Source: Streptomyces griseoloalbus
GTDB taxonomy: Bacteria; Actinomycetota; Actinomycetes; Streptomycetales; Streptomycetaceae
Assembly (NCBI GenBank): GCA_014650015.1
Contig: BMUD01000005.1
Span: 248,001 to 312,000 of the forward strand
DNA: 64,000 nucleotides
Direction: 5' to 3'
Positions 39,622-48,588 of this stretch are shown one piece after another (the stretch's first letter is position 1; each line of letters opens with the position of its first letter). The notes under the pieces are model-generated. The model saw only the letters and a list, made by a program, of their open reading frames with translations. It ran no database searches and was not told the DNA's origin. Position numbers and translations under genes: made by a program.

Positions 39622-40590
39622 TCACACAATCACACGCAGTGCACGGCGTACGCCTGTGAACGTCACGCTGGTTCGTAGCCCCAGGTGGTCACCGTCCATC
39701 TGGAGGGGCAGCGGCACCTTCGAATGCAAGGTGAAGCGTGTCAGATCGTGTCGCGAGACCGCGTGCTTGCCACGGGGTCCACGCTGCGGGGACGAAGTGA
39801 GCAACTGGGTGCCATATCGGGCAACCGCGGCGGTGGACAGCCGGCTGAGACCGAAGAGATCGAGACCCGTATCGAACGAGGCCTTAGGTGACGCGTAGAT
39901 CGGGCGATTGCCGAGAAACGTCCACGGCGAGGTGTTCGAGACTATGGAGAGCACCAGATCGCCGACCGGCTCCTCACCCGGATGCTCCAAGGTGATCACC
40001 CCGCGCCGGCGGTGCGGCTCGCCGAGCAGCTGCCGGACGACCTGGCGCATGTACAGCGCGTGGGTGGACTTCCTGCCGCGCTCCCGCTGCTGCTCCACCC
40101 GGCCGACCACACCGGCGTCGAAGCCCAGTCCCGCGTTGAAGGTGAACCAGCGGGCCGGTACGGCCTCGTCCTCCGTGCCCGGGGTGCCCGAGGTCAGACC
40201 CAGCCCCACGGTGCGCTCACGGCCCTCGCGCAGCGCGTCCAGCAGGACGCCGGTGGCCTCCACGGGCTGGTTGGGCAGCCCCAGCGCGCGGGCGAAGACA
40301 TTGGTCGAGCCGCCGGGGACCACGGCGAGGCCGGGCAGGTGCTCCGGATCGGGGCCCGCGTGCAGCAGGCCGTTGACCACCTCGTTGACCGTGCCGTCCC
40401 CGCCGAGGGCCACCACCAGGTCTATGTCGTCGCTCTCCGCGGCCTGCCGGCCCAGGTCGCGCCCGTGCCCGCGGTACTGGGTGGTGACCGCCTCCAGCTT
40501 CATCTCGCTGGCGAGCGCGTGGATCAGCACATCGCGCGTGCGCGCACTCGTGGTGGTTGCCGCCGGATTGACCACGAGAAGTGCACGCAT
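39622..40590 (-). CDS. diacylglycerol kinase-like lipid kinase
   Basis: A 322-aa DAGK_cat family protein. The nucleotide-binding loop LGGDGTVNEVVNGLL is near residue 65, PGGSTNVFARALG near 95, and a second domain with FNAGLGFDAGVV near 170 completes the YegS/DgkB-like fold. Substrates in this family are diacylglycerol, sphingoid bases or related lipids. No clear Shine-Dalgarno precedes ATG 40590; TACCCT lies eight bases upstream, suggesting a leaderless message. It is divergent from the membrane gene at 40707. Confidence 0.87.
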   Translation of the reverse strand: MRALLVVNPAATTTSARTRDVLIHALASEMKLEAVTTQYRGHGRDLGRQAAESDDIDLVVALGGDGTVNEVVNGLLHAGPDPEHLPGLAVVPGGSTNVFARALGLPNQPVEATGVLLDALREGRERTVGLGLTSGTPGTEDEAVPARWFTFNAGLGFDAGVVGRVEQQRERGRKSTHALYMRQVVRQLLGEPHRRRGVITLEHPGEEPVGDLVLSIVSNTSPWTFLGNRPIYASPKASFDTGLDLFGLSRLSTAAVARYGTQLLTSSPQRGPRGKHAVSRHDLTRFTLHSKVPLPLQMDGDHLGLRTSVTFTGVRRALRVIV

Positions 40591-40706
40591 GACGTGCAGG
40601 GTACCTACTGAGTGGTACCGGGCCCAGACCGAGGCGGGCCCGGAGGGGAGACGGGGGGCGTGAACCTCGGCACGGGGGCGTGTGCGGCGAGGGCTACCCT
40701 TCAAGG

Positions 40707-41150
40707 GTGAGCAGTGAGCAGACCCCCACCACCACCCCGGATGCCACCGGCCCCCGCCCGCGCCGCCTCGCGTACGCCGCGGCGCTGGCCGCCCTGGAGG
40801 GGCTCGCGCTGGTGGCCGGCGGGGTCTGGATGCTGGTCCTCGGTTTCACCGGAGAACCGGACGACCGTCAGCAGGCCGTCACCGGCGGGGTGACGCTGAT
40901 CGTGCTCGCCCTGCTGCCGCTGCTCGCCGCGCGGGGGCTGTTCGCCCGGCGGAGCTGGAGCCGCGGCCCCGCCGTCATCACACAGATCATGGCGCTGCCG
41001 GTGGCCTACAACCTGCTGCGGTCCGACAGCGTGGCCATCCCGGCCGGGATCGTGCTCGCCGTCGTGGCCGTCACCGCGCTCGTCCTGCTGATCAACGCCG
41101 AGACCACCCGGGCCCTCGGCATCCGCGGGCCCGGGAACGCCGGGAAGTAG
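40707..41150 (+). CDS. conserved four-helix membrane protein
   Basis: A 147-aa protein with a polar N-terminus (SSEQTPTTTPDATGPRPRR), then four transmembrane helices beginning LAYAAALAALEGLALVAGGVWML. A basic ARGLFARRSWSRG loop lies between helices two and three. The family is common in actinobacteria and unnamed. GTG 40707 starts six bases after a TACCCT hexamer, again compatible with a leaderless message. It converges with sigH. Confidence 0.75.
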   Translation: MSSEQTPTTTPDATGPRPRRLAYAAALAALEGLALVAGGVWMLVLGFTGEPDDRQQAVTGGVTLIVLALLPLLAARGLFARRSWSRGPAVITQIMALPVAYNLLRSDSVAIPAGIVLAVVAVTALVLLINAETTRALGIRGPGNAGK

Positions 41151-41170
41151 CGCCCCCGCAGCGCGCCGGG

Positions 41171-42331
41171 TCACTCCTCCACGAGCAGTTTCTCCCGCAG
41201 CTGGGCCAGGGTGCGGGCCAGCAGCCGGGAGACATGCATCTGCGAGATGCCGACCTCCTGCGCGATCTGCGACTGGGTCATGTTGCCGAAGAAGCGCAGC
41301 AGCAGGATCCGCTTCTCGCGCGGCGGCAGATCCTCCAGCAGCGGCTTGAGCGACTCCCGGTACTCCACGCCCTCCAGCGCCTCGTCCTCGGCGCCGAGGG
41401 TGTCGGCGACCGCCGGGGACTCGTCGTCGGTGTCGGGGACGTCCAGGGACAGCGTGGAGTACGCGTTGGCGGACTCCAGACCCTCCAGGACCTCCTCCTC
41501 CGAGATGGCCAGCCTTTCGGCCAGTTCATGCACCGTGGGGGAGCGGCCGTGCAGCTGGGACAGCTCCGCCGTGGCCGTGGTGAGCGCCAGGCGCAGCTCC
41601 TGGAGCCGGCGCGGTACGCGCACCGCCCAGCCCTTGTCGCGGAAGTGCCGCTTGATCTCGCCGACGACCGTCGGGGTCGCGTAGGTGGAGAACTCCACGC
41701 CCCGGTCCGGGTCGAAGCGGTCGACCGACTTGATCAGCCCGATGGTGGCGACCTGGGTGAGGTCGTCCAGCGGCTCACCGCGGTTGCGGAAGCGGCGCGC
41801 GAGGTGCTCGACGAGCGGCAGATGCATGCGCACCAGCCGATTGCGCAGTTCCGCGTACTCGGGAGTGCCGTCCGTCAGTGTGCGCAGTTCGAGGAACATG
41901 GCGCGCGCCCCGCTGCGGTCCTGCGGGTCGTGGTGCGCGTGCCCGCCCTGGACGCGCGGCGCACCCGGGGTGCTCCGCGTGCCGTGGGCGCCGGGCGCCC
42001 GCGGCGCCTCGTCCTCGGCCTGTCGCTCGTGCTCGCTCATCGTCCCGCCCGTCGCCCTTCCCCGAGCGCTCGCCTCGTCCCCCGCCGCCGGCTTCGCCCG
42101 CGCGGGGGCGCCCCCGTGACCGGGAGCGACCTCGGCCGTCCCGGCCGCCGGCGTGCTCCGCACGGCACCGCCGGGCTGCCCGCCGCCCGGGGAGACGGAC
42201 TCCGTGGAGCCGTCCTCCGGATGCGGCCGGGCCTGCTCGGGGATGCCGTCGATACCGTCCGGCATGCTCTCGGCCGGCAGCTCCCGTGTGCCGCGTTCTT
42301 CGTCCCGCACCGGCCCGCCCTCGTTCCTCAC
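41171..42331 (-). CDS. sigH: SigB/F-type stress sigma factor SigH
   Basis: A 386-aa group-3 sigma factor. The conserved part (about 150-386) carries region 2 (LDDLTQVATIGLIKSVDRFDPDRGVEFSTYA), region 3 (RSPTVHELAERLAISEEEVLEGLE) and region 4 (REKRILLLRFFGNMTQSQIAQEVGISQMHVSRLLAR). The first 140 residues are a disordered Pro/Gly/Glu extension. A second start, ATG 42040 (MSEHERQAEDE), would give 289 residues. In S. coelicolor sigH yields several protein forms, and responds to osmotic stress and development. GTG 42331 overlaps the ushX stop (GTGA). Confidence 0.93.
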   Translation of the reverse strand: MRNEGGPVRDEERGTRELPAESMPDGIDGIPEQARPHPEDGSTESVSPGGGQPGGAVRSTPAAGTAEVAPGHGGAPARAKPAAGDEASARGRATGGTMSEHERQAEDEAPRAPGAHGTRSTPGAPRVQGGHAHHDPQDRSGARAMFLELRTLTDGTPEYAELRNRLVRMHLPLVEHLARRFRNRGEPLDDLTQVATIGLIKSVDRFDPDRGVEFSTYATPTVVGEIKRHFRDKGWAVRVPRRLQELRLALTTATAELSQLHGRSPTVHELAERLAISEEEVLEGLESANAYSTLSLDVPDTDDESPAVADTLGAEDEALEGVEYRESLKPLLEDLPPREKRILLLRFFGNMTQSQIAQEVGISQMHVSRLLARTLAQLREKLLVEE

Positions 42332-42741
42332 GCCGGCCCGGGTCCCGCGCCGCGCTGTTTGTAGAGGCTGATCGAAACGGTTCTGTCCTCGTCCACGGCG
42401 GAGGAGACCTTACCCGCGAGCGCGGACAGCACGGTCCAGGCGAAGGTGTCCCGCGAAGGGGCGTGACCGTCCGTGGTCGGCGCCGAGACGGTGACCTCGA
42501 GCGAGTCGTCGACGAGCCGGAAGACACAGCTGAGCACCGACCCCGGCACGGCCTGCTGGAGCAGGATCGCGCAGGCCTCGTCGACCGCGATGCGCAGGTC
42601 CTCGATCTCGTCGAGGGTGAAGTCCAAACGGGCCGCGAGGCCGGCCGTGGCCGTACGCAGCACCGACAGGTAGGCACCCGCGGCCGGCAGCCGGACTTCC
42701 ACGAAGTCCTGGGTCGCGGGCTCGCCTGTGATCTGGGACAC
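42328..42741 (-). CDS. ushX: anti-sigma factor UshX (PrsH/RshA), histidine-kinase fold
   Basis: A 137-aa SpoIIAB/RsbW-like anti-sigma factor. The GHKL ATP-binding N-box is visible in LRIAVDEACAILLQQAV near residues 50-65, and AWTVLSALAGKVSSAVDEDRTVSISL near the C-terminus completes the fold. It precedes sigH with a four-base overlap, as in S. coelicolor where it antagonises SigH. GTG 42741 (MSQITGEPATQDF) has GGAGG at six bases; an earlier in-frame start at 42753 lacks one. No anti-anti-sigma gene is adjacent. Confidence 0.93.
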   Translation of the reverse strand: MSQITGEPATQDFVEVRLPAAGAYLSVLRTATAGLAARLDFTLDEIEDLRIAVDEACAILLQQAVPGSVLSCVFRLVDDSLEVTVSAPTTDGHAPSRDTFAWTVLSALAGKVSSAVDEDRTVSISLYKQRGAGPGPA

Positions 42742-42871
42742 CCTCACCTCCAAGGTGGTACAAGCGTTTCAGGGCCGGGTTCGCCCCCGGGTAACGCGCT
42801 ACGTGGTTCAGCGGTGACGCTATCGCGCTCACGGCGGTCCTGTCCCCGGGACCCCGACCCGTTGCCGTCAC

Positions 42872-42888
42872 TCATAGTAAAACTATGA
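42872..42888. promoter_or_regulatory. 17-bp palindrome upstream of ushX-sigH
   Basis: TCATAGT-AAA-ACTATGA is a perfect inverted repeat with 7-bp arms, 131 bases before ushX and 111 bases after the UBP-finger gene stop. It is unusually AT-rich for its surroundings. BldD is an established regulator of sigH in S. coelicolor, but this does not clearly match a BldD site. Confidence 0.45.
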
Positions 42889-42998
42889 ATACGCTCCGTG
42901 GCTAGAGGTCTGCGGCTGCCAAATGGGAAGAGCGCGCGCCGCATTGACGTACCCCGCCGTCAGACGGTCGAACCGTCCGGCACCGGAGTCACGCCGGG

Positions 42999-43259
42999 TC
43001 ACACGAGTACGTGATCCACGAAGCACCAGCGCCAGTCCTCGCCGGGTTCGTGGGTCCGCATCACGGGGTGGCCGGTCTCCCTGTGGTGCTCCGTGGCGTG
43101 CCGCTTCGGCGAGGAGTCGCAGCACCCGACGTGACCGCAGGTGAGGCAGAGGCGCAGCTGCACCGGATCGGTGCCGTCCCGCAGGCACTCCGGACACGTC
43201 TCACCGAGTGGGACGGGGTCCGGGTGCGGCAGCGCGGCGGCGTGCGTGCACTGTTTCAT
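42999..43259 (-). CDS. UBP-type zinc-finger protein
   Basis: An 86-aa protein that is a single UBP (ZnF_UBP) finger. It has the ligand series C4/H6, C22-x2-C25, C38-x2-C41 with GHVGCCDSS following, H54/H58/H59 and H64, and closes with EDWRWCFVDHVLV. In eukaryotes this fold binds ubiquitin C-termini; bacterial single-domain versions have unknown ligands. It is divergent from the Na+/H+ antiporter at 43321, a pairing I recall from other actinobacteria. Confidence 0.88.
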   Translation of the reverse strand: MKQCTHAAALPHPDPVPLGETCPECLRDGTDPVQLRLCLTCGHVGCCDSSPKRHATEHHRETGHPVMRTHEPGEDWRWCFVDHVLV

Positions 43260-43320
43260 GATTGCCACAGTACGACGCGCGCGCGGGCGACCGCGCGGAA
43301 AAACGAGGGTGGGCGCGGAC

Positions 43321-44913
43321 ATGGATGTGATGCCACTGCTGTTGCTGGTGGCGGGCAGTGCCGCGATCGCGGCGGCCGCCCGCCGCACCCCGGTGCCGGC
43401 ACCCCTGCTGCTGGTCGCGGCCGGCCTGGCGGTCAGCTACGTCCCGGGCGTGCCCGAGTACGCACTCGACCCGCACGTCGTCCTGCCGCTCGTCCTGCCG
43501 CCGCTGCTGTACACGGCCGCCACCGACAGCTCCTACCTCGATCTGCGGGCACAGCTGCGGCCGGTGGCGCTGCTGTCGGTGGGGTACGTGCTGTTCGCGA
43601 CCTTCGCCGTCGGCTGGGTCCTGTACCTGATCGTGCCGGGGCTGCCGCTGACGGCGGCGCTGGTGTTCGGCGCCGTGGTGGCCCCGCCGGACGCGGTGGC
43701 GGCGACGGCGGTGGCACGCCGGGTGGGCCTGCCGTCCCGGATCACCACCATCCTCCAGGGCGAGTCCCTGCTGAACGACGCCACCGCGATCACCGCGTTC
43801 CGGGTGGCCGTGGCGGCGGCGGTCGGCGAGGGCGCGACCTGGGCCGGGGGCGTCGAGGAGTTCCTGCTCGCGGCGGTCGGCGGGGTGGCGTTCGGGCTGG
43901 TGCTGATGGCGCCCCTGCACTGGCTGCGCACCCATGTGAAGGAGGCGCTGCCGCAGAACACGCTCTCCCTGCTGATCCCGTTCGTCGCCTACGCCGCGGC
44001 CGAGCAGGTGCACGCCTCGGGCGTCATCGCCGTGGTGGTCGTCGCCCTGTATCTGGGGCACCGCGCGTGGGAGGTCGACTTCGACACCCGCCTGCAGGAG
44101 GAGGCGGTGTGGAAGATGGTCGCCTTCGTCCTGGAGTCCGCGGTGTTCGCACTCATCGGACTGCAACTGCCCGTCGTCCTCAGAGGACTCGGCGAGTACG
44201 AGGGCGTCGACGCCGCCTGGTACGCGCTCGCCGTCTTCGCGGTGGTCGTCGTGATGCGGTTCCTCTGGGTGTACCCCGCGACCTGGCTGCCGCCGCTGCT
44301 GTCGGCGCGGATCCGCGAACGCGAGGGCAGGCCCGGCTGGAAGGCGCCGTTCGTCATCGCGTGGGCCGGGATGAGAGGCGTGGTCTCGCTGGCCATCGCC
44401 TTCTCGATCCCGATCACCGCCGAGGGCGAGGACTTCCCGCAGCGCAACCTGCTGCTCTTCCTGACCTTCACCACCGTCATCGGCACCCTGGTCGTGCAGG
44501 GACTGACGCTGCCCCCGCTGATCCGCGTGCTCAAGCTCCCCGGACGCGACGTGCAGGCCGAGACCCTCGCGGAGGCCAACGCCCAGGCGCAGGCGTCCAG
44601 GGTCGCCGAGCAGCGCCTCGACGAGCTCCTGTCCGACGAGCGCAACGCCCTGCCCGCGCCGCTCGCCGAGCGTCTGCGGACCGTCCTGGAGCGCCGCCGC
44701 AACGCCGTCTGGGAACGGCTCGGGCAGGTCAACCCGGTCACCGGGGAGTCGGTGGACGACACCTACCGGCGGCTGTCACGGGAGATGATCAGCGCGGAGC
44801 GCGCGATGTTCGTCAGACTGCGCGACGGCCGGTACATCGACGACGAGATGCTGCGGACGCTGCTGCGCCGGCTGGACCTGGAGGAGGCGGCGGCCTACCG
44901 GGAGACGACGTAG
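43321..44913 (+). CDS. CPA1-family Na+/H+ antiporter
   Basis: A 530-aa protein with about 12 transmembrane helices over residues 1-400 (starting MPLLLLVAGSAAIAAAA) and a cytoplasmic helical tail. The ion-binding region is recognisable in GAVVAPPDAVAATAVARR near 125 and LLNDATAITAFRVA near 152, with WAGMRGVVSLAIAFSIP near 350. These are the NhaP/NHE-type motifs of sodium (or potassium)/proton exchange. The tail is rich in Glu/Arg and ends DLEEAAAYRETT. It ends 14 bases before the convergent PLP-enzyme gene. Confidence 0.9.
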   Translation: MDVMPLLLLVAGSAAIAAAARRTPVPAPLLLVAAGLAVSYVPGVPEYALDPHVVLPLVLPPLLYTAATDSSYLDLRAQLRPVALLSVGYVLFATFAVGWVLYLIVPGLPLTAALVFGAVVAPPDAVAATAVARRVGLPSRITTILQGESLLNDATAITAFRVAVAAAVGEGATWAGGVEEFLLAAVGGVAFGLVLMAPLHWLRTHVKEALPQNTLSLLIPFVAYAAAEQVHASGVIAVVVVALYLGHRAWEVDFDTRLQEEAVWKMVAFVLESAVFALIGLQLPVVLRGLGEYEGVDAAWYALAVFAVVVVMRFLWVYPATWLPPLLSARIREREGRPGWKAPFVIAWAGMRGVVSLAIAFSIPITAEGEDFPQRNLLLFLTFTTVIGTLVVQGLTLPPLIRVLKLPGRDVQAETLAEANAQAQASRVAEQRLDELLSDERNALPAPLAERLRTVLERRRNAVWERLGQVNPVTGESVDDTYRRLSREMISAERAMFVRLRDGRYIDDEMLRTLLRRLDLEEAAAYRETT

Positions 44914-44926
44914 GGTCCGGTGCTGC

Positions 44927-45844
44927 TCAGGGGTAGGGGCGGCCGGTGATCACGGCGGCGACCGTGCTCCCGCGCGGGAACGCGTCCTCTTCCGCCAGGG
45001 CGACAAGGGCGTAAAGCAACTTGGCGACATAGAGGCGCTCCACGGGAACGCCGTGGCGGTGTTCGAAGTCCTCGGCGAACGCCACGAGTTCCGGCGTGGT
45101 GCGCCCGTAGCCGCCGAAGTGGAAGCGGTCGTCGAGGCTCCAGTCGCCGCGCGGGCCGCCGAACGCCGCGGTCTGCAGGTCCCGTATCCCGTCGGTCAGA
45201 AAGCCGCCCCTGAGGACCGGTACGCCCAGTGCGCGCATACCGGTGCCGAGCCCGGCGGCCAGTCCGGCCAGGGTGCCGCCGGTGCCGCAGGCCACCGCGA
45301 CCACGTCGGCCCGGCCGGCCAGCTCCGCACCGAGTGCCCGGCAGCCGCGCACGGCGGCGGGGTTGCTGCCGCCCTCGGGCACGACGTACGCGTCCTCGGC
45401 GTCCGCCGCGCGCAGGACGGCCGCCAGGGTCTCCGGTTCGGTCTTGCGGCGGTACGTCGACCGGTCCACGAAGTGCAGTCGCATCCCGTCCGCCGCGCAC
45501 CGCGCGAGCGAGTCGTTGAGCGGGCGGTCGGCGAGCTCCTGGCCGCGCACCACCCCGACCGTGTCCAGGCCGAGCAGACGGCCGGCGGCGGCCGTGGCCC
45601 GCAGATGGTTGGAGTACGCGCCGCCGAAGGTGAGCACGGTGCGTCCGGCCGCCGCCGCGAGATTCGGTGCGAGCTTGCGCCACTTGTTGCCGACCAGCTC
45701 GGGGTGGACCAGATCGTCCCGCTTCAGCAGGAGCCGGACCCCCCGCTGCTCGAACCGTCCGTCCGCGACCTCCCGCAGAGGCGAGGGCAGCCGCGGACGC
45801 AGGCCCGTGAGGGCGCCGGAGCGGGGGTCGTCGGAGCTGGTCAC
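44927..45844 (-). CDS. PLP-dependent D-cysteine desulfhydrase / ACC-deaminase family enzyme
   Basis: A 305-aa fold-type II PLP enzyme. The cofactor lysine is in GNKWRKLAPNL near residue 52 (typical of the NK[WR]RKL motif), followed by TFGGAYSNHLRATAAAG. A phosphate-cradle glycine loop, ACGTGGTLAGLAAG, lies near 185. Family members desulfurate D-cysteine or deaminate 1-aminocyclopropane-1-carboxylate; motif memory favours the former. GTG 45844 overlaps the stop of a 62-residue gene, so translation is coupled. Confidence 0.85.
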   Translation of the reverse strand: MTSSDDPRSGALTGLRPRLPSPLREVADGRFEQRGVRLLLKRDDLVHPELVGNKWRKLAPNLAAAAGRTVLTFGGAYSNHLRATAAAGRLLGLDTVGVVRGQELADRPLNDSLARCAADGMRLHFVDRSTYRRKTEPETLAAVLRAADAEDAYVVPEGGSNPAAVRGCRALGAELAGRADVVAVACGTGGTLAGLAAGLGTGMRALGVPVLRGGFLTDGIRDLQTAAFGGPRGDWSLDDRFHFGGYGRTTPELVAFAEDFEHRHGVPVERLYVAKLLYALVALAEEDAFPRGSTVAAVITGRPYP

Positions 45845-46029
45845 ACCGTCATTGTCGCCCGAGGCTCCTTGCGGCCGCGGTGGCGGACCGTCTCGACCAG
45901 GGACGGACCTCCCCGCAGGCACCACAGGGCGATCACCGGGTCGCAGATCGCACAGCCCGCGGACGAGGTGCGAGCGCAGGGGATGGGGTCGCCCTTGAGG
46001 TGGCGGACGATGTCCCACGCGGTGTGCAC
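45841..46029 (-). CDS. small cysteine-rich protein coupled to the PLP enzyme
   Basis: A 62-aa frame from GTG 46029 (HTAWDIVRHLKGDPIPC). It holds four cysteines arranged C18, C26-x2-C29 and C37 (PCARTSSAGCAICDPVIALWC), followed by a basic C-terminus. The spacing could bind a metal or an iron-sulphur cluster, or form disulphides; that is inference. Its stop overlaps the PLP-enzyme start (GTGA), which argues that it is translated. I do not recognise the family. Confidence 0.55.
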   Translation of the reverse strand: MHTAWDIVRHLKGDPIPCARTSSAGCAICDPVIALWCLRGGPSLVETVRHRGRKEPRATMTV

Positions 46030-46162
46030 CGGCCGGACGATCCCGATGGACGTCCACGACCCCGGGCACGGAACGCGACACGGGTGACCAGCGCCGCGAG
46101 GGCGAACTCCCCTCCGCCCGGGCCACCGCCGCTGAGACGGGCGGCGTGCCGTCGCGCCCGCG

Positions 46163-46753
46163 TCATGCCAGCCGGTCGCCGATCCGCTTGCGCATCGAGG
46201 TCATCGTGAACCCGCGCGGGTCCACCTTCCCCGGCTGCCACTCCTTGTGCCCGATCACCGACCGCTCGTTCCAGCCGTGGTGGCGGCACACGGCGGCCGC
46301 GGCTCTCTCGATGGCCTCCAACTGGGCCTTCGGCCAGGGATCCTCGCCGTCGCCCAGGTTCTCGCACTCGAACCCGTAGAAGTGCCGGTTGCCGTCGGTG
46401 TTCAGCTCGTTGTCCGCCGGGAGCCGCTTCTCGGCGATCACCGCGCGTAGCACGTCGTCGTCGCCGAGCCCCGCGTGGTTGGCCCGGCCGTAGCCGACCA
46501 GGTGGACCCGGCCGTCCTTGGTGATGACACCGTGGCACAGCGGCCCCGGCAGATCCGCGTAGCCCCTGCGGCAGAGCTCCACCGTTCCGGCGCTGCCCTT
46601 GGTCACCGTGTGGTGGATCATGACACCGTGGACCGGGCCCCACGGGCCCTTGTGGTTGCGGTTGTGGTCGCGCCAGTCGCCGACCTCGACGACCGTGAGA
46701 CCCTCCGCCTTCAGGGCGCGCAGGAACGCGCTCGCGGACATGGGTGGGGACAT
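46163..46753 (-). CDS. N-acetylmuramoyl-L-alanine amidase (PGRP/Amidase_2)
   Basis: A 196-aa cell-wall hydrolase domain that cleaves the lactyl-amide bond between muramic acid and peptide stems. Zinc ligands are visible as HHT near residue 46 (VHGVMIHHTVTKGS), H157 region (HHGWNERSVIGHKEWQPGKVDP) and the catalytic K/D segment after it. No signal peptide is seen, so release may be by lysis or an unusual route. ATG 46753 has AGGAGG at six bases. It is divergent from the encapsulin gene. Confidence 0.88.
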   Translation of the reverse strand: MSPPMSASAFLRALKAEGLTVVEVGDWRDHNRNHKGPWGPVHGVMIHHTVTKGSAGTVELCRRGYADLPGPLCHGVITKDGRVHLVGYGRANHAGLGDDDVLRAVIAEKRLPADNELNTDGNRHFYGFECENLGDGEDPWPKAQLEAIERAAAAVCRHHGWNERSVIGHKEWQPGKVDPRGFTMTSMRKRIGDRLA

Positions 46754-47048
46754 GACCGCCCTCCTCCGTGCTGGGCGGCGGCCGCCCGATGCAACCGCCT
46801 GATACCCGTGGCTATACCTGATGGAAGCCCGTTCAATGACTCGTTCGGGCTCTGTACGAGCCGATCCGGACAATTTCCTTCCGCTGCGGCGCCGGTGAAC
46901 GGGCGCCCCTGTGTGCCCAGCCCACCCAAGATCCAACCCCGCTCGTTCGGGTAATGGCGCGGGCACGCTGCGTGAGGAACGCTTGATCACGCAGCGCGAC
47001 GCCCGGCGCGACCGGGCGTGCATCACCATTTGGGGAGGGCAATTCTCT

Positions 47049-48455
47049 ATGTCGGTAGGCGAAGAGGTCCGCACGGAGCAGACCGGGCAGCAGCAGAGCC
47101 TCGGTACGGCGGCGGCGCGGAACCTGGCCACCACGACCAAGTCCGTGCCGCAGATGCAGGAGATCAGCTCACGCTGGCTGCTGCGCATGCTGCCCTGGGT
47201 GAATGTGCAGGGCGGTACATATCGCGTGAACCGGCGGCTTACGTATGCCGTGGGTGATGGCCGGATGACGTTCGTGAAGACCGGCGACCGGGTCGAGATC
47301 ATCCCCGCGGAGCTGGGCGAGCTGCCGGCCCTCCGGTCGTACGAGGACGAGGAGGTGCTGACCGAGCTGGCCGCCCGCTGCCGGCAGCGGGAGATCGCGG
47401 CCGGCCAGGTGATCGCCTCCTTCGGCAGCCCGGCCGACGAGGTGTACCTGCTGGCGCACGGCAGGGTGGAGCGGGTGGGCACCGGCCCCTACGGCGAAGA
47501 CGAGTCCCTCGGAGTCCTCGCCGACGGCGCCTACTTCGGGGACCAGGCGCTGCTGGGCGACGACGCCACCTGGGAGTACACCGCCCGCACCCTCACCGCC
47601 TGCACCGTGCTGGTCCTGCCGCGCGAGGCCGTCGAACAGGTCGCCGAGCGGTCGGACACCCTGCGCGAGCACCTGCGCCGGCGGCTCTCGGTCCCCGGGC
47701 AGCGCACCAACAAGTACGGCGAGAAGGAGATCGACCTCGCGGCCGGTCACAGCGGTGAGCCGGACATCCCGCACACCTTCGTCGACTACGAGGCCAGGCC
47801 CCGCGAGTACGAGCTCAGCGTCGCCCAGACCGTGCTGCGCATCCACACCCGTGTGGCCGATCTCTACAACCAGCCCATGAACCAGACGGAACAGCAGATC
47901 CGGCTGACCGTCGAGGCACTGAGGGAGCGCCAGGAGCACGAACTCGTCAACAACCGCGACTTCGGCCTGCTCCACAACTGCGAGTACGACCAGCGGATCC
48001 AGCCGCACGCGGGCGTGCCGAGCCCCGACGACATGGACGAACTCCTCAGCAGGCGGCGCGGGACCAGGCTGCTGCTCGCCCATCCGCGCGCGATCGCCGC
48101 GTTCGGACGTGAGCTCAACCAGCGGGGACTCGTCCCGGAGACCATCGACATGGGCGGCAACCGCCTCCCCACCTGGCGGGGCGTGCCCCTCTTCCCGTGC
48201 AACAAGATCCCGGTGACCGAGGCGCGTACGACGTCCATCATCGCCCTGCGTACCGGAGAGGAGGACCAGGGTGTGATCGGCCTGCGGGCCGCCGGCATCC
48301 CCGACGAGATCGAGCCGAGTCTGTCGGTGCGGTTCATGGGCATCAACGAACAGGCCATCATCAAGTACCTGGTCACGGCCTACTACTCGGCCGCGGTCCT
48401 GGTACCGGACGCGCTCGGCGTGCTGGAGAACGTCGAGATCGGCCGCTGGCGATGA
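47049..48455 (+). CDS. family 2B encapsulin shell protein with cNMP-binding-like insertion
   Basis: A 468-aa protein. The N-arm (1-45) and residues about 50-95 and 240-468 form the HK97-type encapsulin fold ([39 protein letters not shown], and the C-terminal [27 protein letters not shown]). A cyclic-nucleotide-binding-like domain is inserted at about 98-215 ([34 protein letters not shown]). This layout defines the EshA-like family 2B shells that package terpenoid enzymes in Streptomyces. ATG 47049 has GGGGAGGG nine bases upstream. The polyprenyl synthase gene follows by 133 bases. Confidence 0.9.
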   Translation: MSVGEEVRTEQTGQQQSLGTAAARNLATTTKSVPQMQEISSRWLLRMLPWVNVQGGTYRVNRRLTYAVGDGRMTFVKTGDRVEIIPAELGELPALRSYEDEEVLTELAARCRQREIAAGQVIASFGSPADEVYLLAHGRVERVGTGPYGEDESLGVLADGAYFGDQALLGDDATWEYTARTLTACTVLVLPREAVEQVAERSDTLREHLRRRLSVPGQRTNKYGEKEIDLAAGHSGEPDIPHTFVDYEARPREYELSVAQTVLRIHTRVADLYNQPMNQTEQQIRLTVEALRERQEHELVNNRDFGLLHNCEYDQRIQPHAGVPSPDDMDELLSRRRGTRLLLAHPRAIAAFGRELNQRGLVPETIDMGGNRLPTWRGVPLFPCNKIPVTEARTTSIIALRTGEEDQGVIGLRAAGIPDEIEPSLSVRFMGINEQAIIKYLVTAYYSAAVLVPDALGVLENVEIGRWR

Positions 48456-48588
48456 CCGTCGGCCGGCTCCCGTCGTGTACGCCGTGTCCCCGCCCGTCCG
48501 GGCGGGTACACCTCGGAGGTACGCGCTCGCCGGGTGCGGAAGCACCATCCCTCCGCTCCCTCACCGAGTCGGTCCCAGGGGGAAGTCG

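Noticed and set aside
42857-42883. GTTT...GGGT as a SigB/SigH-type promoter upstream of ushX
   Set aside because: The spacer is 19 bases, too long for the expected 14-16.
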